The notes beneath the pieces were generated by a model. That model was not told where the DNA came from and searched no databases. It was given only the letters and a program-made list of their open reading frames with translations. From Faecalimicrobium dakarense (GTDB lineage Bacteria > Bacillota > Clostridia > Peptostreptococcales > Peptostreptococcaceae), in NCBI RefSeq assembly GCF_000499525.1, contig NZ_HG529409.1, positions 1 to 36,107 of the forward strand: a DNA stretch of 36,107 nucleotides, given 5' to 3'. The stretch's first letter is position 1. Each line of letters starts with the position of its first letter. Shown one piece after another: positions 31,480 to 36,107 of the stretch. The translations under genes were made by a program, and so were the position numbers.

Positions 31480-34149
31480 TTAAGCTTTGCATAATTCTTC
31501 TTTTTTATTTTTTGGCGTATTTGACTTTTTTGATCCATATATTATTTTATATATTTCTACTAACTCAGTTACTAATGGTAGTCTTGGGTTAGCTGGAGTA
31601 CATTGATCATCAAATGCATCTAATGCTAATCTTTCTATTGCAGCAAAGTAAGTCTCTTCGTCTATACCACATTCTTTTACAGTCATTGGTATATTTACTT
31701 CCTTCATTAAGCTTCTTATAGCTTCGACTAAGCTCTTAACACCTTCTTCTGTAGTGTTAGCTTTTAATCCTAAATACTTAGCTATTTCAGTATATTTCTT
31801 ATCTGCTACGAAAGACTTATATTTAGGGAATGCAGCAAACTTAGTCGGCATAGTCGTATTATATTCTATTACATGAGGTAATAATATTGCATTAGCTCTA
31901 CCATGTGGTATATGGAACTCTGATCCTAATTTATGAGCTAATGAATGATTTATTCCTAAGAATGCATTTGCAAATGCCATACCTGCCATACAAGAAGCAT
32001 TGTGCATTTTTTCTCTAGCTTCTTTACCTTCTGCAGTATTAGCTCCTTTATATGATTTTGGTAAGTATTCAAATACCATTTCTATAGCTTTTATAGCTAA
32101 AGCATCTGTGTAATCTGTTGCCATTACAGATACATAAGCTTCTATAGCATGAGTTAATACATCTAATCCTGTATCTGCAGTAACAGCTGCTGGTACTGTC
32201 ATTACAAAGTTTGGATCTATTATAGCTACATCTGGAGTTAACTCATAATCAGCTAAAGGATATTTAACATTGTTTACTTTATCAGTTATAACTGCGAAAG
32301 ATGTAACCTCTGAACCAGTTCCTGAAGTAGTTGGTATAGCTACCATTTTAGCTTTTCTTCCTAATTTAGGGAACTTGTATATTCTCTTTCTTATATCCAT
32401 GAATTTTAATCTTAAATCTTCAAAATCTGCTTCTGGATTTTCATAGAATAACCACATCCCCTTAGCAGCATCCATTGCAGATCCTCCACCTAATGCTATT
32501 ATAGTATCAGGCTTGAACTTTCTCATAGCTTCAGCTCCATTTAATACTGTATCTACAGATGGATCTGGTTCTACATCACAGAATATATCTATCATAACTG
32601 GATTTCTTCTTTTTCTTAAATGATATTCTAATTTTTCAACATATCCTAATTGAACCATCATTCTATCAGTTACAATCATAACTCTTTCTGTGTTTGGTAA
32701 TTTTTCTAAATATTGTACTGAACCAACTTCATGATATATTCTATCTGGTACTTTGAACCATTGCATATTTACTCTTCTCTTAGTAACTTTCTTAAGGTTT
32801 ATTAAGTTTACAGCTGATACGTTATCAGTAGTTGAGTTGTTACCCATAGATCCACATCCTAAAGTTAATGATGGTGTATTCACGTTATATACATCTCCTA
32901 TTGCACCGTGAGTAGATGGTGCATTTACTAATAATCTTCCCGTTCTTACTCTATTACTAAATTCTAGTATTATATCATCATCGTTTGAATGTATAACTGC
33001 TGAGTGACCTAATCCACCGAATTCTGTCATTTCAACACATTTTTGTATACCATCTTTAGCATCTTTAGCTTTTATACAAGCAAGTACTGGACTTAACTTT
33101 TCCTTAGATAATGGATGGTCTGCTCCTACTCCACCTATTTCAGCTACTAATATTTTTACATCTTTTGGTATTTCAAATCCTGCCATTTTTGCTATTGTAT
33201 ATGGACTTTGTCCAACTATGTTAGGATTTAATGAATTAGTTTCTGGGTTTATAACTGTTTTTTCTAATAATTCTTTTTCTTTTGCATTTACAAAGTAACA
33301 GTTATATCCTTTCATTATATCTACTACATCATTGTATATAGGTTCTTCTACTATAACTGCTTGCTCTGAAGCACATATCATCCCATTGTCAAATGACTTA
33401 GATAATATTAAATCATTTACAGCTTGCTTAACATCAGCAGTCTTTTCTATGAAACAAGGTACGTTACCTGCTCCAACTCCTAATGCTGGTTTTCCTGAAG
33501 AATAAGCTGACTTAACCATTCCAGGTCCTCCAGTTGCTAATATTAATGATACTCCATTGTTTTTCATAAGAGCACTTGAAGCTTCTAATGATGGTGCTTC
33601 TATCCATTGGATACAATTTTCTGGAGCACCAGCTTCTACAGCTGCATCTCTTAATATTCTAGCAGCCTCTGCTGAACATTTTTGAGCTGATGGATGGAAA
33701 CTGAATATTATTGGATTTCTTCCTTTTATCGATATTAACGATTTAAACATTGTTGTTGAAGTTGGATTAGTAACAGGAGTAACTCCAGCTACAACACCTA
33801 TTGGTTCTGCAACCATCATGTATCCTTCTTCATCGTTTTCTTCGATAACTCCAACTGTTTTTGTGTATTTTATACTATTATAAACATATTCAGTTGCGAA
33901 TATATTTTTAGTTACTTTATCTTCGAATATTCCTCTTTGAGTTTCTTCTACTGCCATTTGAGCAAGCTCTATGTGTTTATCAAGACCTGCTTTAGCCATA
34001 GCCCCTATAATTTTATCTATCGCTTCTTGATCTAACTTTAGCATAGCATTCTTAGCTACATTTGCTTTTGTTACTAAATCATTAATCATATTCTCTACAC
34101 TAAATTCTTGCTTTGCCTCTACTTTAGCTTTTTTTACTTCCTTTGTCAT
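31480..34149 (-). CDS. adhE: Bifunctional acetaldehyde-CoA/alcohol dehydrogenase AdhE
   Basis: An 889-residue fused enzyme that reduces acetyl-CoA to acetaldehyde and then ethanol, with NADH, at the end of fermentation. The N-terminal aldehyde dehydrogenase domain (about 1-440) has the catalytic cysteine in NGMICASEQ (Cys259). The C-terminal iron-dependent alcohol dehydrogenase domain (about 465-870) has the nucleotide motif GGGSAMDAAK, and metal ligands in GLDVLTHAIEAY and LGINHSLAHKLG plus HIPHGRANA. The start is ATG 34149, eight bases after GGGAGG; an in-frame TTG two codons earlier is rejected. Filament-forming AdhE family length is matched. A strong promoter with Rex-like and cre-like sites lies upstream, in keeping with redox and carbon control. 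Confidence 0.97.
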   Translation of the reverse strand: MTKEVKKAKVEAKQEFSVENMINDLVTKANVAKNAMLKLDQEAIDKIIGAMAKAGLDKHIELAQMAVEETQRGIFEDKVTKNIFATEYVYNSIKYTKTVGVIEENDEEGYMMVAEPIGVVAGVTPVTNPTSTTMFKSLISIKGRNPIIFSFHPSAQKCSAEAARILRDAAVEAGAPENCIQWIEAPSLEASSALMKNNGVSLILATGGPGMVKSAYSSGKPALGVGAGNVPCFIEKTADVKQAVNDLILSKSFDNGMICASEQAVIVEEPIYNDVVDIMKGYNCYFVNAKEKELLEKTVINPETNSLNPNIVGQSPYTIAKMAGFEIPKDVKILVAEIGGVGADHPLSKEKLSPVLACIKAKDAKDGIQKCVEMTEFGGLGHSAVIHSNDDDIILEFSNRVRTGRLLVNAPSTHGAIGDVYNVNTPSLTLGCGSMGNNSTTDNVSAVNLINLKKVTKRRVNMQWFKVPDRIYHEVGSVQYLEKLPNTERVMIVTDRMMVQLGYVEKLEYHLRKRRNPVMIDIFCDVEPDPSVDTVLNGAEAMRKFKPDTIIALGGGSAMDAAKGMWLFYENPEADFEDLRLKFMDIRKRIYKFPKLGRKAKMVAIPTTSGTGSEVTSFAVITDKVNNVKYPLADYELTPDVAIIDPNFVMTVPAAVTADTGLDVLTHAIEAYVSVMATDYTDALAIKAIEMVFEYLPKSYKGANTAEGKEAREKMHNASCMAGMAFANAFLGINHSLAHKLGSEFHIPHGRANAILLPHVIEYNTTMPTKFAAFPKYKSFVADKKYTEIAKYLGLKANTTEEGVKSLVEAIRSLMKEVNIPMTVKECGIDEETYFAAIERLALDAFDDQCTPANPRLPLVTELVEIYKIIYGSKKSNTPKNKKEELCKA

Positions 34150-34184
34150 AATCAATTCCTCCCAATAATTTTTTATATAAAACT

Positions 34185-34202
34185 ACGTTAGTTAATTAAC
34201 AA
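34185..34202. promoter_or_regulatory. Rex-like operator of adhE
   Basis: ACGTTAGTTAATTAACAA matches the Rex consensus TTGTTAANNNNTTAACAA at 11 of 14 defined positions and has a perfect inner palindrome GTTAATTAAC. It lies just downstream of the -10, over the start region, where bound Rex would block transcription at low NADH. Functional assignment is inferred. Confidence 0.5.
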
Positions 34203-34217
34203 ACTTGCTATAGTTAG

Positions 34218-34246
34218 ATAATACATTACACGATTATTTATGTCAA
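34218..34246 (-). promoter_or_regulatory. Sigma-A promoter of adhE
   Basis: Minus-strand TTGACA (34241-34246), 17-bp spacer, TATTAT (34218-34223). Perfect -35 and near-perfect -10; the transcript start is about 34211, giving a leader of about 60 nt. Confidence 0.8.
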
Positions 34247-34280
34247 TATGTTTTGTTATTTTTTTATCTATGTCATATAA

Positions 34281-34294
34281 TGAAAACGTTTTTA
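34281..34294. promoter_or_regulatory. cre-like site upstream of adhE
   Basis: TGAAAACGTTTTTA fits the catabolite-response consensus TGWAANCGNTNNCA at all but one defined position. It lies about 35 bp upstream of the adhE -35, so CcpA control is plausible. Confidence 0.45.
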
Positions 34295-34380
34295 TTTTAT
34301 TTCAATAAAAAAAACGTTCAGAATCTAATCTTTCAACGTTGTTTAAACTTTCATTTATATTTTTGTTTTATCAAAAAAAT

Positions 34381-34409
34381 AAGATAGTTAAAAAATAGTC
34401 AACTATCTT
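34381..34409 (-). terminator. Terminator after the DUF4230 gene
   Basis: Nine-bp stem AAGATAGTT with an 11-nt loop; on the minus strand it is followed by ATTTTTTTG. Lies 18 bp after the stop of the DUF4230 gene. Confidence 0.85.
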
Positions 34410-34426
34410 GCATTTTTAATGAATTT

Positions 34427-35023
34427 TTATTTAAAAATAACCTCTACTTCTTTGTATCCTATACTTTTAAGCATATTTTCTATACTTAATTTTGTATTTG
34501 TTTTTACTTCATCTATAAAACCTTCATCTATTATCTTTTTTTCATATTCTTTTTTATATTTATTAACATCATCAAAAACTTCTTGTACTCCTAACTTGTT
34601 AAATATAGAACTTTTTACATCGTATACATATAAATTATCATTATCTATATAGTGGTCTAGTATTTCACATTTTTTTATTTCAACTAATATCTTATCTCCT
34701 GTATTTTTAATTACACTTATGTTTTCAGGTCTTACCCCTGCATTTATTACCCCATTATACTTAATTACAAATGATTTTTCTGTGAAAGGAATTTTTATAT
34801 CATTTATACTTTTATCTTTTTTTACTGTAACAACATTACTATAGTTATACTTTACTGTATTTATATCTAGCACTTGACTTATGGTATCTATAACCTTTGT
34901 AGTATCCTTATATACGTTTTGATTACTTTTATATTTATGTATAGAGCATGCAGTTGTTATTACCAGCAATAAAATGGGTAATAATATGAGCAATATCTTA
35001 ATTTTTTTTCGTTTTTGTAACAC
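34427..35023 (-). CDS. DUF4230 family membrane-anchored protein
   Basis: A 198-residue protein with one N-terminal span (about 8-26) after a basic tail (KRKKIK), and an outer DUF4230 domain (core FVIKYNGVINAGVRPENI, about 79-96). A cysteine at the end of the span (ITTACS) resembles a lipobox but lacks the usual Leu/Val/Ile at -3, so lipid anchoring is doubtful. The start is GTG 35023, six bases after AAGGAGGG; the overlapping ATG one base earlier is out of frame. Function of DUF4230 is not known. Divergent from ppaC. Confidence 0.75.
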   Translation of the reverse strand: MLQKRKKIKILLILLPILLLVITTACSIHKYKSNQNVYKDTTKVIDTISQVLDINTVKYNYSNVVTVKKDKSINDIKIPFTEKSFVIKYNGVINAGVRPENISVIKNTGDKILVEIKKCEILDHYIDNDNLYVYDVKSSIFNKLGVQEVFDDVNKYKKEYEKKIIDEGFIDEVKTNTKLSIENMLKSIGYKEVEVIFK

Positions 35024-35182
35024 ATTACTCCCTCCTTTTGATATAATAATTTTTGTTATTAGCAAATACGCTCATGATGTCGCTTATTTAAAATTAGCGA
35101 TTTAAGTATAAAATATTTTGTAAATTAAAATAGTATATTTCTAATTTAGTATATATTATTTTATGAGAGGAGAAATTTTAAT

Positions 35183-36091
35183 ATGTCATTATTAGTTTTT
35201 GGACATAAGAATCCTGATACAGATTCTATATGTTCTTCAATTTCATTATCTTACTTAAAAAATCAATTAGGTATAGATGCAAAGCCTTACGCTTTAGGAG
35301 AGGTTAGAAAAGAAGCTCAGTTCGTCTTAGATTACTTCAAAGTTGATGCTCCAGAAGTTTTATCAACTTCAGTAAAAGGATTAGATGTTGTATTAGTTGA
35401 CCACAACGAATACGCTCAAAGTGCTGATGATATAAAGGATGCTAATATAGTTGAGATAGTTGACCACCATAAAATAGGAGGAATAGCTACTGATGTACCT
35501 ATAAGCTTTAGAGTTATGCCTGTTGGATGCAGTTGTACGGTAATATATAATATGTTTAAAGAAAATAATGTAGAGATTCCTTATCATATAGCTGGTCTTT
35601 TATTATCTGCTATATTATCAGATACATTATTATTTAAATCTCCAACTACTACTGATAAAGATAAAGAAGCTTGTGAAGTATTAAGTAAAATAGCTAACGT
35701 TAATATGGAAGAATATGCTATGGAAATGTTTAAATCAGGAACTTCTTTAGATGAATTCAGTATAGAAGAAATAGTAAATATGGACTTTAAAGAATTCAAT
35801 ATGAGCGAAAAAAGGGTTGGTATAGGACAAGTATTTACTTTAGATATAGATTCTATATTAGCTAAAAAAGATGATTTCTTAGCTTATATAAATGCATCTG
35901 AATATGATATGTTAGTTTTAGCTTTAACTGACATAATAAAAGAAGGCTCTTATTTAATATACAAGGCTAATGATAGTATAATATCTGATGCTTTTAATGT
36001 TGAAGCTCATCAAGGAGTATTCGCTGAAGGTGTAGTTTCTAGAAAGAAACAATTAGTTCCAAACTTAACTCAAGCTATAAAAAATATATAA
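35183..36091 (+). CDS. ppaC: Manganese-dependent inorganic pyrophosphatase (class II)
   Basis: A 302-residue DHH-family pyrophosphatase that hydrolyses PPi and so drives biosynthetic reactions. Metal motifs: GHKNPDTDS (His8, Asp12, Asp14), VLVDHNE (about 71), IVDHHKIGG (about 94) and, in the C-terminal DHHA2 domain, SRKKQLVPNL (about 286). Normal family length of just over 300 residues, so it is complete within the window without the CBS insert of the regulated form. ATG has GAGAGGAG upstream. Divergent from the DUF4230 gene. Confidence 0.96.
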   Translation: MSLLVFGHKNPDTDSICSSISLSYLKNQLGIDAKPYALGEVRKEAQFVLDYFKVDAPEVLSTSVKGLDVVLVDHNEYAQSADDIKDANIVEIVDHHKIGGIATDVPISFRVMPVGCSCTVIYNMFKENNVEIPYHIAGLLLSAILSDTLLFKSPTTTDKDKEACEVLSKIANVNMEEYAMEMFKSGTSLDEFSIEEIVNMDFKEFNMSEKRVGIGQVFTLDIDSILAKKDDFLAYINASEYDMLVLALTDIIKEGSYLIYKANDSIISDAFNVEAHQGVFAEGVVSRKKQLVPNLTQAIKNI

Positions 36092-36107
36092 TTTGATATA
36101 TAAAAAG

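Noticed and set aside
35074-35105. Small hairpin (TCGCT/AGCGA) between the DUF4230 gene and ppaC
   Set aside because: Only five bp with an AT loop in a divergent promoter region; not enough to call an element.
1-36107. Search for CRISPR arrays, tRNA, rRNA, insertion sequences, prophage or defence genes
   Set aside because: No regularly spaced repeats, transposase, integrase or RNA-gene sequences were seen on either strand.

Overview
The window is low-GC, AT-rich DNA with strong AGGAGG-type ribosome binding sites, short intergenic gaps and many rho-independent terminators. Gene content (AdhE, class II aldolase, Mn-dependent pyrophosphatase, CtfAB/thiolase/AtoE, RsiV-type lysozyme stress pair, small alarmone synthetase) points to an anaerobic Firmicute of the Peptostreptococcaceae (Clostridioides, Paraclostridium, Paeniclostridium or Romboutsia type). 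I cannot name the species from the sequence alone. No tRNA, rRNA, CRISPR array, insertion sequence or prophage was seen; this reads as chromosome.

Layout. 1-5.2 kb (minus): a LysR regulator followed by thiolase, CoA-transferase A and B and the AtoE short-chain fatty-acid permease, i.e. acetoacetate/butyrate-type interconversion and transport. 5.2-6.6 kb (minus): an ECF sigma factor and its RsiV-like membrane anti-sigma factor. 7.1-9.9 kb (plus): a DUF3100 membrane protein, a small membrane partner and an M20 amidohydrolase, facing a convergent regulator with a degenerate GGDEF domain. 11.3-16.8 kb (minus): a short KdpD-like kinase with a KdpE-like regulator, a TrkH potassium channel with two RCK (TrkA-type) subunits, and a TPR protein. 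Direct-repeat sites of the KdpE type precede both the RCK/TrkH operon and the TPR gene. 16.9-21.1 kb: a sulfur (or selenium) acquisition cluster with a YeeE/YedE transporter split in two around a TusA sulfur carrier, then a thioredoxin reductase-thioredoxin fusion broken by one extra A in an A8 run, with a divergent LysR gene and a second TusA.

21.2-23.7 kb (minus): rRNA modification operon (DUF1904, RsuA-family pseudouridine synthase, RlmCD-type methyltransferase). 23.9-24.8 kb (plus): class II fructose-bisphosphate aldolase. 24.9-30.3 kb (minus): a run of housekeeping or unknown genes including a HAD nucleotidase, a membrane protein, a phosphoesterase, a small alarmone synthetase, a metallo-beta-lactamase-fold hydrolase and a YkgJ-type cysteine cluster protein. 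30.4-31.3 kb (plus): two small unknown genes, with a candidate small RNA between them that has two C-rich hairpin loops. 31.5-36.1 kb: adhE (minus) with a sigma-A promoter, a Rex-like operator and a cre-like site, a DUF4230 membrane-anchored protein, and the divergent pyrophosphatase ppaC.

The most interesting items are the C-rich-loop small RNA candidate, the split YedE/TusA/thioredoxin reductase cluster, the KdpE-like operator set attached to a Trk rather than a Kdp system, and the DUF3100/M20 unit with its unusual regulator. All functional statements are by recognition of motifs and families; no searches were run.
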